This document shows, in pieces, positions 36,926 through 48,269 of a stretch of 64,000 bases of DNA. Under the pieces are notes generated by a model. The model did not search any database, was not told the origin of the DNA, and saw only the letters and a list, made by a program, of their open reading frames with translations. Position 1 is the first letter of the stretch, and every line of letters starts with the position of its first letter. The stretch comes from Rhodeus uyekii (lineage: Eukaryota > Chordata > Actinopteri > Cypriniformes > Acheilognathidae), in assembly GCA_037043235.1 (NCBI GenBank), contig JAWRVZ010000049.1, positions 738,501 to 802,500 on the forward strand, read 5' to 3'. Both the position numbers and the translations under genes were made by a program.

Positions 36926-38914
36926 CAGGCCTGGAAAGTCAGCTTACATGAATATAAGACTGAAATTGTGTCAGCCAGATCTTTTTATTTTTCTCAGTTA
37001 ATTGCCAGTAATCAGGGAAACCCTAAACAACTTTTTCACCCAATCAACAAACTGCTTAAAAATCAAAGCCTCTCTAATGGTCCTGCTTCAGCTCATTGCT
37101 GTAGCATGTTTTTGGAGTTATTTACCACAAAAATTGATAATATACGTAACCATGTTGCTTCCACCCATACTTCTGCTGCTTCATCCTTAACAATTTCTGC
37201 GATTTCTGGCACATTACTTTCTAACTTTGCAATTCATGACGCGCAGTCTCTATCAAACATGGTATTAAAACTGAAAGACTCAACTTCTAGAGTTGATCCA
37301 ATACCATCTTATCTTTTTAAGTCATGTTTTGATTCCCTTTCTCCTGTGATTTTGAGAATTATTAATAACTCTCTGTGCACCGGTGTTGTGCCAGTAGCAC
37401 TTAAAACTGCTGCTGTAACACCTGTGCCAAAGACGAATAACGTGAACTTTAATCATTTAAATTATTTTTGTCCCATTTCTAATCTTCCATTTCTATCCAA
37501 CATTTTAGAACAAACAGTGGCTTCTCAACTGCTTTCTCATCTTTCATCTAATGATCTTTTTGAGCCACTTCAGTCTGGTGTCCATAAGCTTCACAGCACT
37601 GAAACAGCGTTAGTTAAGGTCACTAATGACTTGTTAATGGCTTCTGATTCTGGCAGTCTATCTATTCTGATTCTTCTTGATCTTAGTGCCGCCTTTGACA
37701 CTATAGATCACTCCATTTTAATAACCCGTTTAGAGACTGTCTTTGGAGTTTCCAGTTCTACATTCAAGTGGTTTAAGTCTTACCTCTCTGATCACAAGCC
37801 GTTTGTTGTGATGTGTGACTGTAAGTCTGAGGTCAGTAGGGTGCACTCTGGTGTTCCACAGGGATCGATTCTGAGACCTTTACTTTTTTATATTTATATT
37901 TTTCCACTTGGCCAACTTTTAAGAACTCGGTGTTAACTTTCACTTTTATGCTGACGATACTCAGATTAGCATACATTCAAAACCTGATGTCAATATGCCT
38001 GTGTCTCTTCTTTTGCAATGTTTTACCGAGATTAAAAAATGGATGTCTGAGAATTTTCTCTGTCTTAACATTGGCAAAACTGAAGTGATGCTTATTGGCT
38101 CACCTCATCAGCTGCGTAAAGCAGGGTCCTTAACTTTAACTGTTGATGGCTCTGCTTTACTATTTCAAACTAAACTAAAAAATCTGGGGGTGATATTTGA
38201 TGCCAACTTAACGTTTGACCTTCATGTCCGTAACACTGTCAAAACATCATTTTTCCATCTCAGAAACATTGCTAAATTACGCCCCATGTTGACTTTCTCT
38301 GTGGCCGAAAAGTTAATCAACACTTTTGTGTTTTCACGCATTGACTATTGTAATGCATTGCTGGCTGGAGTTTCTAAAGCTACCCTAAGTAAACTGCAGT
38401 TGGTCCAAAATTCAGCTGCTAGAATTCTAACAGGAACCAGTGCTAGGGAGCACATCACACCGATCCTTGAAAAATTGCACTGGCTCCCTGTTAGTTTTCG
38501 TATGGATTTTAAAATTCTCATGCTTGCGTATAAGGCCTTGAATAATCTGGCCCCTAAACATTTCTGTGAACTTTTAACTCTCTACACTTCTTCACGCACA
38601 CTACGCTCCTCTGAGGCTGGTCTCTTAACTGTTCAAACAACACGGTTAAAAACTATGGGTGATCAGGCTTTTTCCGCTTTGGCTCCTAAGTTGTGGAATT
38701 CCCTGCCCTTTGAGATAAGGAATGCAGAATCCCTTAATGTTTTTAAATCATTACTTAAAACATACTATTTTAGGATTGCTTTTATGCGATTCATTTTATT
38801 ATTCTTGATTGTTTTTATTTTGGCTTTTTAGTTGATTTTCTTGTTTTGTGTATCTTTTAATTTTTATGTACATTGCTTTGAGATACTAATTTAAAGGCGC
38901 TATATAAAATAAAG

Positions 38915-38946
<32 letters not shown>

Positions 38947-38962
38947 TACAACAAGAACTCAC

Positions 38963-39999
38963 TGTTCGCTGCCGTATCCTTCAGGAAGAAGCCCGACAGA
39001 CACGCTCACCACAACCAGAGCAACCGTATATCCAATCACACACAGGAATCCACTGCTAAGCACCTCCTTCTTTTTGGAGCTGATCTGTGATAGGTTCTTC
39101 ACACAGATGAAGAGCAGCACAGCTTCAATGAACATCCACACAAAGCCGGAGAGAAAGAGGAAGTGCAGCACAGCTGATATCACGGCACACAACACCTGGA
39201 GAACATGAGAGATGGTTATGATGATTCTCAGTGAGGCTGTGCTGAGCTGTAGGACTCCTCCATCATTCTCACCTGCTGACGGCGTATGAAGCTCAGGAAC
39301 CGTTGTGTGAGCAGGAGCAGAAGATGAGCCGACAGCAGACTCACACAGATGTTGATTCGAGCCACATTATTCACTCCAGGACTCCACTGACAAAGAGCAA
39401 AGCTCAACAGGGCCAAACTGAAGAACACCAGCCCCACGATCACACACACCAAATTCAACAGCTCCAGTGGAGGGTCGTCCTGAGGAAACATGTCAGAGTA
39501 CATGAGTGCCAAATCTGAGCTGTTCTTCAATGCTCACTATAAATGTTCTCGTACCTCTGATGGTGGGCTGGTTTGCATGATGAGAGCGAATGTCGACAGA
39601 TGAACACAGGAACACACAGTGAAGCTGCTGTTGGTCTCTAAAACAGAACAACCACCTACAATCCACTCACTGATATTCCAGTACACACAGGACAGAGAAC
39701 CGTTGGGGTCGAACTCCTGCAAAAAGAAGAAACATGTAGAAAATATTACTGAATATTAGATGTTTTCAGATGTTCATCAGTTCTCAGGTTGGACAAAAAC
39801 ACATTTCAGTCTCTCACTCTGATGTGTTTGAGGGTGAAGTTGACTGGTTTGGTGAGTTTAGTGTTGTTGGTTTTGGGAAGATTAGCTGAGATCACAGTGG
39901 ACATCATGGTTTTAATCGTGTCATTTGATGTGTTGAAGAAGTCGGGCTTCAGTAGATTCTCCATTGTGTTGTAGCTCATGAAAGCCACAGCAGCCGATC
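38963..39999 (-). CDS. Gene C exons for GAIN end, GPS and TM1-TM4
   Basis: Exons 39999-39818, 39716-39555, 39479-39273 and 39195-38963. The GPS keeps CVYW, GC, CSC and HL/S. Sequence and introns are very close to the corresponding parts of genes A and D, in contrast to the diverged 5' half. The LINE is inserted within about 20 bp downstream of the last of these exons. Confidence 0.85.
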
Positions 40000-40009
40000 C
40001 TGTGTGAGA

Positions 40010-40203
40010 GAAACAGAAGAAACTGATATTAGAAACAACAAATGTTTTTAAACATGGTTTAATAATATAAGAAATTTGCACATTTGTTTCATTGTTGTTT
40101 TTGGCGATCCCAATGAGATCAATGTCCACAGAAGAATTTGTCGTGTCAAGTCGAGGGATTTTATCTAAGGTAACCTGTCGTCCAACCATGAAGACTTCAA
40201 CCT
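40010..40203 (-). CDS. Gene C exon with lost splice donor and open intron
   Basis: The exon from 40203 should end at 40084, as in A and D, after GAAACAA. The next two bases are AT instead of GT. The frame stays open through the whole intron (84 nt, a multiple of three) and joins the next exon at 39999 in the correct frame. An unspliced product would add 28 residues inside the GAIN region. Confidence 0.75.
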
Positions 40204-40544
40204 CTATAAACAAACAGGCAGTGATGTGCTTTATATATTTATGTACAATTTTCCTCTTTTTTATGAAAGTCAAATTCAATCATTCAGTTTTCACAAAAGA
40301 CAAACAAGTAAAATACTTCAGTGTTATTAGGTTTTTATTTTCTATTAAAGGCCAATTAAATTATTAAATGTGCACAGCAACATAGAATGACTATTCATTA
40401 TTTTTATGTTTTTATTTGGTCTTTAACCAAATTTTCAAAATACACAGACAAATCCTCACTATTAATGTTTATATGAGTTCACACTCAAAGTGTTAAAAGG
40501 TAAGTGTGTTGAGGTTAATGATATATTAGATTAATTTATGATGA

Positions 40545-40610
40545 TTATTAGTATTATTGATGAACACTTGATAAGCAGAATCACTGAATAAATGAGAAAA
40601 TGGCCACCAT
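40545..40610 (+). repeat. Dispersed locus repeat, short copy
   Basis: Degenerate copy with ttattgatgaacacttgata and agcagaatcactgaa, just upstream of the gene C exon at 40847 on the plus-strand axis. Confidence 0.45.
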
Positions 40611-42025
40611 TACCAGCTTCGTGCATTACTAACTACAGAATTCTATAGACGTTTGTGTTCACATTGTGTTCTGTCGTGGTGTTTTTAGGAGGATAGTTTT
40701 TCAGGCCATTTCTACCAAAACGACGGCTGAATTTGCATCAAAATACTGATCTGATATAAAAATTCACTGTAACTGGATTAATTCTTGAACTCCCTGATAT
40801 CATATATAATCTTCACCATCAATAAAATCAATATTTCTCCACTCACCGACAGCAGGAAGAGTAAAACTGACATTAGCACTCGTCTCTGTCGACTTCACCA
40901 ATGTAGAAATCAGTTTCTCGCTGGCTTTTAACATACGGTTTCCATAGAAGGCTAGTTCAGCTGGACTGACTGATGATGATGATGAAGATGAGTCTGTAAT
41001 CTTCTCTGAAGTGTTGAAGGTCAGCGTCAAAATATTCGTCACAGTCTAATTTATTGATCAGAAAAACAGTTACTGTTCATGTAAATGTCAAGAGAGTCAA
41101 TAACAAAACTGTGATGTCAGTCATTATGTGGCTGACACATCTTTACTGATTTCATCTCTATTCTCTTGAAGACTTACATTCAAAGGAAGAACTTGAGCTG
41201 TAAAATTCTCTATCTGCTCAAGAAGATTCTGAAAACATCCTCCAGAGCTCTGACTCTGAAATCACAATTCAACTTTATAAATAAAACGGACTGATTTGAA
41301 TCATGCTTTCAATATTAATAGAAAACAAAGTTCAGCTTGCGCACAGAACTGGCAATAATACACAGAAAAACACTTTAAACAAGCAATAAGCAAATAAGCA
41401 AATATTAGTGTCTTATATTTATCGTATCTTTGGTCCATTATTAATGAGATTTGTGAGAAACTCAACTTACAGTGCATTCTTCCTGCAGGATTATATTAAT
41501 TACTGCAATGACAGAAATAAGCATTTAATGATGAGATACGTGATAAGATTAGATGATATTTGTGAAAGTTTCCAAAAGCAAGGATAAAAAAAAGTATGCT
41601 TTTTTTTTTTTGTGAGCGTAAGTGTCAGGATGACCAGAAATAGTTTTATGAAATTTAATGTGAAACAGAGTAACAGGTTAAAAAACAAAGGAAATGAATA
41701 ATAATGAACAAATACTCAAATAATGAAAAAAGCTCATGTAAATACAAATGTTCTGTGATGAAACTCTAGATGGCACAGGCTGATATTGGTCCTTAACTCT
41801 ATTTGTTATCAATCACACAATCATCTTGATGTGAAATGTGGAATCAGCAGCCAATGGTCTCGCTGCTCAATGTTCAAATACTTGGCGTTGTTTGCGGTTA
41901 GCAGTCTGTATTGTTCTTTCAGAAACCCTCATCCAATGTAAGTGAACGGTCACTCTGTGTTTTGTCTGATCTGCTTTATCAATTCCTTAAGAAGTAACCA
42001 TACAAATGGTTTAAAGTCATGTGTC

Positions 42026-42245
42026 TGTCACAGCCATGTGATGTTTATTTCACTTCCGGTTGCCTTCTGTGTATTTTCCCGTGTCCTTCCTGCACTTGCC
42101 TTGTCAATCACTCTCCTCGTTAGTCTTGTCAAGTGTTCCCTATCTCCTCATTGGTTTAGATAAATAAAAGTATATAAAATAAATAAGTAATAAATTAAGA
42201 GTTTCTGTAAGAAACCTGTTTCCGAGTTTTCCGTGTCGCACAAGA
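42026..42245 (+). repeat. LTR fragment related to that at 15552
   Basis: Shares tttcacttccggttgccttc, the cttcctgcacttgccttgtc stretch and a TCGCACA-type end with the LTR at 15552-15932; shortened inside. It lies in the gene C intron between 42484 and 41502. Confidence 0.45.
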
Positions 42246-42483
42246 GCCACACTTTGCTGAATGTTATCAATGTTATCAACCGCAGCGAGACAATTATAAC
42301 AAAATACCAAAATCATCTTACTATTTGCTCAGGTGGTTGTGGGGATTTATTTTCTCATTTCTATTAGCCAGCCTTTATATAATGTGTTATGCAGCAGCAA
42401 CAGGTCTATTGTATCTAATTACTGTGAGGAAATGCCTTCCATTCCATTCTCTCAGAGAGTTGTCAATGTAAGAATATAATTAC

Positions 42484-42855
42484 CTGCACAATATGCTGAA
42501 TCACAGAGACTTGGTTTAGTCAGGTTATAGACATAATAATTGCCTGGACAAGCTTTGACTTTAATGGAAAAAGAACCGTAAATGCAGCAATAGTGACCAC
42601 AGACATCTCGAGTGACGACTCCATCTGATACTATTGGGTGTCCTCCACGAATCCACAGTGGCATAACAGTTCCACAGCTGTGCTGAGCAACACATGTGTC
42701 TGGGATCTGAGCGTTCAGGCCGTTAATGAAGAGACGATACCAGCCGCTCCAGGAGACAGATTGGTCACACTTGTAGGAGTTTGATATCTGACTGCTGTTG
42801 GCTCTCCATGGATCGTCCAGCACAGTGTATTTGTGGCAGGGGTCAGAGAGATAAA
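42484..42855 (-). CDS. Gene C exon: D8C module
   Basis: A 372-nt phase 1-1 exon with a tag acceptor and donor GCAG/gtaatt on the minus strand. All ten module cysteines are present (PCHKYT, KCD, DTC, SCG, DVC, YCC, KACPGNYYVYNL, SLC, AYC). The loop between DVCG and the CC pair is shortened to one residue (CGHYCC), against six in gene A modules. No linker exon was found downstream; the exon can splice in phase to the one at 41502. Confidence 0.85.
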
Positions 42856-43204
42856 CTAACAAATAAATTACACACACATAAACAGTAATATAGAATTAAT
42901 TTTAAGAAGGGATATTTATAATTAAAATAGCTATTGATGACTAATAACAATTGACCTTGTGTTGCAAAGATAAAAAAAAAAATCTCATGGTATCAAACAA
43001 GCCTGTAAGATGTGGCATTGTGTAAACACTGCGCTGTAAAATGCAAAGCGATTGCCTTAAAAGTAGAATAGGTATAGTAGCTTTGTAACTTTCGAAGGAA
43101 CTGGATTTTAAATTTGCAACAAAATACCCATGTTACTGAGAAGTAATCTAATGCATTTCTTTTCTTAACAAGTAACAAAGTCACACAATTACTGATTATC
43201 TGAA

Positions 43205-43350
43205 ACAGTAGAGCAATGTTCTTGCAACATCAAGGTCATGGGTTCAATTCCAAAAGGAAAGCAAGAACTGAATAGAATGTCAATGTGTTCGTTGAATGCA
43301 ACGCAAGTCGCTTTGGATAAAAGCGTCTGCCAAATGCAGAAATCTAAATT
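43205..43350 (+). repeat. tRNA-derived SINE copy, best preserved
   Basis: B-box-like ggtcatgggttcaattcc, body gcaagaactgaatagaatgt and the common teleost SINE tail gtcgctttggataaaagcgt with ctgccaaatgc. It lies in the gene C intron between 43514 and 42855. Confidence 0.7.
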
Positions 43351-43739
43351 AGTTACTTTTCAAGCGAGTAACGCAATATTGTAATGCTTTACTTTTCAAA
43401 GTAATTTTCCCCAACACTGGTTGTTACCACTGCTGTGTTTTTGCATACTGAAAGTCTTTGTGACACGAACATTATTAATTATAAGATATTCAAGGTAAAA
43501 TGTATCATATTACCAGTTGTAGTCGTCTCTGATTTGACAGTAGAAAAGACCAAACTAGTGTTAAGACACCTGAAAAATAATAAGAAAGCTCAAAAAGGGC
43601 ACAGTCACACAGTCAACTGGCCTAGAAAATCAAAGATTGAAAATCAAACATCACAGCAAAATACAAGCGTTAAATCAATTCTGCTCAGTGTAAATATGGT
43701 CCCACTTTACAGAGAGTTAAAGTAAATCTGAATAAGTGT

Positions 43740-43920
43740 TAAAGTTAATGAGATTATTAAGAGATTAATTAAGTGATGATTGAGCATTAATGATGAACAC
43801 CTGATGAGAACAAGCAGAATCACTGAAGAAAAGAGAAACACAAGAACTACAAGTGACTTCAGTCACAGTCTTAGATGAAATCAACTGAAGATTGACACAT
43901 CACACGTCTACAGATGCTCG
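43740..43920 (+). repeat. Dispersed locus repeat
   Basis: Copy with gagcattaatgatgaacacc and acaagcagaatcactgaaga, antisense to gene C, between its second and third exons. Confidence 0.6.
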
Positions 43921-44411
43921 TATTAACAATAAAAGAGATTTAGATGTTTTTGTTTCACTGAACATGTTTGATATCATTATGATGATCGGTGTTTGATCGG
44001 TAAGAGTTGACAAAAGTTGATTTTGCTTTACTCGTTCCAAACACTGTGTCAGCATCCAGAAGTGAGTGTACCTGGTCATTACATCAGTGTGAAACCACAA
44101 AAACAGAGCAAACACAGTTCATACTTACACAGAACAACAGAGAAGACGGTCAGAGCTCTTTTAAAACCTGAAATATGAAGAAAAGAATTAATAAAACCAA
44201 ACAGAAATCATACTGTAGTTTTGAGTTTGAAAAGATTAATTCATCGTTATATGCTAATCATGAGAAGAAAAATCACCTTCATGAAGAGAAGAATCCATTG
44301 ATAAGTCTGATATTTATCGCTTAATCCAAAAGCCACAATAAGAGGACGAGTTTCCTGTACATTAAGAGGAAACAAACAAATGAGCTTTATCACTGATGCA
44401 TGACTTCTGTT

Positions 44412-44810
44412 TGTCACATATCAGAAAGGGAGGACTCAAGGATGCAGGAAAGGAACATTTATTACGTTACAAATAAAACAAACAAAAACCAAAACCACCC
44501 ACAAGGGGGAAAACATAACTAGAAAACTGAACAAAGCATGACACAAGGAACTAGGAGACATGGTACAGACCAGACGAGGGAACAGCAGGAACAACCACGA
44601 AAGACAACGACGCAACGCCAAACCGCATACACTGAGGGATATAAATAGGGCACATGAGGGAAGGTAGTGATTAGAGACAGTTGGGAATGATTACGGGAAA
44701 CAAGGAGGCAGGGCAGACACTAGTGAGACAAACACACAGGAGAGAGAGCAGTGCCACAGTTCTGTCCACTAGAACACTAAAAACACTTGAAACAGAGACT
44801 GAAGCTGACA
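44412..44810 (-). repeat. Probable solo LTR, about 400 bp
   Basis: Begins TGTCACATATCAG and ends GAAGCTGACA. The part around ttgggaatgattacgggaaa matches, reversed, the LTR fragment at 20171-20464. No target duplication was recognised. It lies about 110 bp upstream of the gene C ATG exon, where it could affect its 5' region. Confidence 0.5.
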
Positions 44811-45056
44811 GAACCATCGAACCACACTGTTTGTGTCCCTTTTTATTCAAACACATATGGAAAATTCAGATGAATGTACGAATTTGCATTTTACAAGAAT
44901 TATAAGCAAGGAAAGTTTTAAACATTTATAATTATTGCTTTTGAAATGTTTTCTTTTCACGGTAGGTAAGTAAAGGCTGAATGAAAATGTGCAAAAACAG
45001 TAACCTTAAACAGATTAACAGAATTATTGCAATCTTAAATTACTAATAACTAAATA

Positions 45057-46083
45057 CAGTGGAGTTTGGTTATGTCGACGGCCTTGGGGGTTTCAAAAAA
45101 GCATCGAGATAACCGTTGAATGAGATAACCCATATATTACAGAGATTAACATATATTTTCCCACATATAACCCACAGACACAGATAATCCGCACGCTCAT
45201 ATAGCCCGCGGGTTTTGGGTTTTGTGTAAAAAATCATTGGCATAAACCGCACCCATAGATTGATGAACTTTTTTGTGTGAGATCACATTTCGAATTTTAA
45301 ATGTTGTACACAGTGATTGTGCGCGAAATTCACACAATAAAAAAACAGACACAAGTGAGAATCAGAAGAAAAAGAAAAGACAGTCTCTCCCGCTGCGCTG
45401 TGCTGCAGCTCGTACCTTTAAGAAGTGTCGGATGAGATGAGAAGAGCCCGCCCTCTTCTTGCATGATTGACATGTCAGACAGCCTATCAGCACCAGCTGT
45501 CAGAGTGCCAAATACAACAACCCTCGCAAGAAAGAAAAATGAAAATGTATTGATGTACATGATGTGAGTTATTAAATGAGAATGTACATGCCCGAGTTTT
45601 TTGTATCGTTTTACATAACAGTGTTGCCACGATTTGTTTGATGAAGCGATCGGCATTCATAACTTACATACACTGTAGGCCTACTAAAAAAACACCACAA
45701 TAAAAACCACCTTTGATTCTTAATACAAACCTTTAATTATATTCTCCAACAATGCAAACACAAAGATTGCTCACAAAATCACAAAAAACGTGCAGGATGC
45801 TACAGCTTGTTTTCCCTCAGACGAGATCAACGACAGGGAGTGAACCGTGAGCGGACCGATCCACGTGCAAGGCAAACTCAGCGCATGCGCAGTGAACTAG
45901 GTACGCTAATTAGTCACGAAATAACCATGTGAAGTGGAGAATTTGTCCCTCTTTTGTGCTCGAGATATTAGATTTCGGCGACATTAACGAATCAACATTA
46001 AAGAATCGAAAATACTAAGACTTCAAAAACGTTGACATAATAGGATCGTGTTAACCGTGACTCGAGATAAGTGAACTCCACTG
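45057..46083. mobile_element. Non-autonomous pogo/Tc1-type element (1027 bp, TA duplication)
   Basis: Ends CAGTGGAGTTTGG and GTGAACTCCACTG, flanked by TA. It shares both ends and internal stretches (cgagataaccg; aataaccatgtgaagtg) with the element at 14520-15320. It lies between the gene C ATG exon and its putative promoter block. Confidence 0.75.
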
Positions 46084-46391
46084 TACTTGAGGTAAAAAAT
46101 AATGTTTACCCGAGTACATTGAAAAAACCTGTTGTAATCATTTTCACATCATTTAAACAGTTTACAAGTAATTACAAAGAATTACCAAATAAAATAAAAT
46201 AAAAATTTTGATATAGAAAGACTGAAATGGTATTTTCAATAATCAAATAATCTTTGTGTTTTTCACAACTCTGAATTTAGTTTGTTATTATTTTGTGCTG
46301 GAATGTAATCGGTGTGCATTCATAATGTATCCTGATATTAAATTCTGAGAATTAATATATATATATTAAAGCTGCAGAAAGAAGATCTTAC

Positions 46392-46560
46392 CTGATCCTC
46401 ACCTGACACAACGGACTGAAGAAGATGTTTGTGTGAGGTGAGATGTTTAGAGATTATTTATCTGTCCATCTCTCTGACGAAATATGAGCACAAGAATATT
46501 TTTTTTTTAAAATTCAAATTCAAATACAAATTTATATATGGAAAACTCACATATCCAGTT
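46392..46560 (-). promoter_or_regulatory. Putative promoter and noncoding first exon of gene C
   Basis: On the minus strand, a TATA-like ccatatataaattt (about 46529-46543) is followed some 140 bp later by a stretch ending GAGGATCAG/gtaaga at 46392. It aligns by eye with the blocks at 50330 and 47985. It lies about 2.1 kb upstream of the gene C ATG exon, in the right orientation. Confidence 0.5.
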
Positions 46561-46599
46561 TCTTTGCAGTGTATTTTTAGGAACTTTCCCAGCAGGGAT

Positions 46600-47980
46600 G
46601 CAAAACGCTAACGCTGCCCCAACACACATATGTGTAGTTTTATAGTGTATGATAAGCTGGATCATGTGCTTTAGTTTGTGTTGAAACAAAACTCTGCAGT
46701 GCCGTGGCCCTCCAGGAATTGTGTTTTTCACCCCTTCTTCTACAGCATTATATGTGTTTTCATATCAGGTTTTATCAGTTTATCTGGCTGCTGCTAGTAA
46801 TTGATCATTAAACATTACAGCACAACCAATCTACACAATTACACAGCTTTATTAAAAAACCTCACAGGGACAGGAATAAAAGAGTTTCTAAATTATTCAG
46901 TAGAAAACTGAAACATCACTAATCTCTCACTAAATGAAGTCCATAAATAAGTATAGCAGCAGAAGGGACTCGGGGTTGAAGTGATTGAGCTCTCAGGCGA
47001 GACCACATGACGTTAGTCTGACTTAATCCTGAAAGTTATTGACTGAATGGGAAATATTATTCCATGCTTCCACAAAGAATGAGGCTTTCCTGCATTCCAT
47101 ATCTTAAGAGATTTAAATAATTTTTAAAGATCTGTCTAATATTGATATTTAGTCAAATCTGCATCAAAAGTGTCTTCAAAAGGATTGTATGCTGATTTTG
47201 TTTTCTGGTTTCTACACGTTTTCATGTCCTCTGATACATTATTATCACTATGTCATTTCAAACTTTCCATCCCCACTTTAAGATTTAAGATTTCTTGATT
47301 TCAATCCATTCTTCCCATTTTTCCTATTGATCCGCATACTTCACTTCACATGTCAGTATCTTCTCCTATTATAGTATCTCCACTACTTCTTTTCAGCTAT
47401 TCTTTCTTATATTTAATCTAATTTTATATATAAAAAAGATTTTCAAAATTAAATCAATCCTCGGGTATTCATAACCTGAATTTTAGTTTTAATTTAGTTT
47501 AGATGTTTTTTAATTGCTTTCTGTTCCTGTTATGGGAGAAAACAAGAGAAAGAAGATTTTCTTGGTGGACGTGAAAGACATATTTTCACTGTTGAGCTCA
47601 GACAGTATCCATAAGGAAAAATAACTGTTTCTTCTGTAAAGATCCTTTATTTTCTTCTTTAATGAACATGTTTTTTTCCACAAGACCAAAAAAATATCCA
47701 TTTATTACAGACTGAGACTAATTTGAAAATAATGTGTTTAATCAAGCTATATCTTCTGCAACGTTTCTGTATTTAAAATTAAACACATGAAATTCTGAAC
47801 TGTAGAAATATCTGTGAATAATCGTAGTCAATAATCAGTTTGAGGGATGAATGGGACTTGAAATGTCCGTCTGAATGATGTAACTATGATGGGAATGTTG
47901 GGATTCGTCATGACGGGATGAGATGAGGAAAAATGATCAATTTACCAGCAGCTGATAATGTTGGTTAAAAACAACACTCT
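46600..47980. other. Intergenic DNA between divergent genes C and D
   Basis: AT-rich, without recognisable ORFs, RNA genes or transposon ends. It separates the minus-strand promoter-like block at 46392 from the plus-strand block at 47985. Confidence 0.4.
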
Positions 47981-47984
47981 GATG

Positions 47985-48191
47985 GTAAATGGCACATACG
48001 GTGTATTGATAAACATGCATTATGCGGGAAGTCTAAAAAGGAACGGGATATGTGGGTTTTTCATGAATACATTTGATTCTGAATTTGAATTTGAGGAGGA
48101 AACAGTGGACTTACTCATATTTCCTCATTTGAATGATGGACAGACCTCTCAACTTCTTCAGTCGTGTCGGTTGAGGATCAGTTTACATCAG
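47985..48191 (+). promoter_or_regulatory. Orphan third copy of the promoter/first-exon block
   Basis: It matches the block of gene D (GAGGAAACAGTGGACTT, CAGTCGTGTCGG, donor TACATCAG/gtaata at 48191). The shared flank continues about 70 bp past the donor (ccttatcagtctatttttgtc). The TATA-like region is altered to tcatgaatacattt. No receptor exon follows before the block at 50330. It could be an alternative gene D promoter or the remnant of a lost copy. Confidence 0.45.
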
Positions 48192-48269
48192 GTAATATCT
48201 TCTTTCTGCTCACAATAATCCTTATCAGTCTATTTTTGTCAAAACATGTATTGATGTGGCTCTCATTTT

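Larger units (their letters stand above)
28150..38950 (+). mobile_element. L2-like LINE split by two younger insertions
   Basis: Endonuclease fragment 28638-29117 (LFNVRSVNNKA, LTETWHKE, YRPPKTHKD, LLGDFNIHVD), continuing to about 29266. It resumes at 34597-34935 and again from 36926. The reverse transcriptase lies on 36926-37936 (LDLSAAFDTIDHSIL, HSGVPQGSIL) and, after a frameshift, 37940-38831 (FYADDTQI; NIGKTEVMLIG). The 3' tail has aaaggcgctatataaaataa and a (TTA)n run. Without the inserts it is about 3.5 kb. It is antisense to gene C, and its tail ends about 10 bp from the TM3-4 exon donor. Inactive: split, frameshifted. Confidence 0.85.
27568..44298 (-). pseudogene. Gene C: ADGRE-like adhesion GPCR with one D8C module, apparently decaying
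   Basis: Exons in transcript order, minus strand: 44298-44277 (ATG GAT TCT TCT), 44167-44129, 43569-43514, 42855-42484 (D8C), 41502-41471, 41255-41178, 41045-40847, 40203-40084, 39999-39818, 39716-39555 (GPS, HL/S kept), 39479-39273 (TM1-2), 39195-38963 (TM3-4), 28052-27986, 27903-27812 and 27733-27568 (TM6-7). Against genes A and D: the third exon is 56 nt, not 57, which breaks the frame into the D8C exon. The donor at 40083-40082 is AT, not GT. TM6 has gained a codon, giving WKPLG where D has WILG. The intron between 38963 and 28052 holds about 10.8 kb of nested transposons. No last exon was found below 27568. The remaining exons are open and in phase, so decay is recent or an aberrant product is still made. 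Whether it is transcribed is unknown. Confidence 0.75.

Noticed and set aside
39303..39518. Plus-strand ORF opposite the TM1-2 exon of gene C (and its like in A and D)
   Set aside because: Antisense shadow of a conserved coding exon, repeated in all three copies for that reason.
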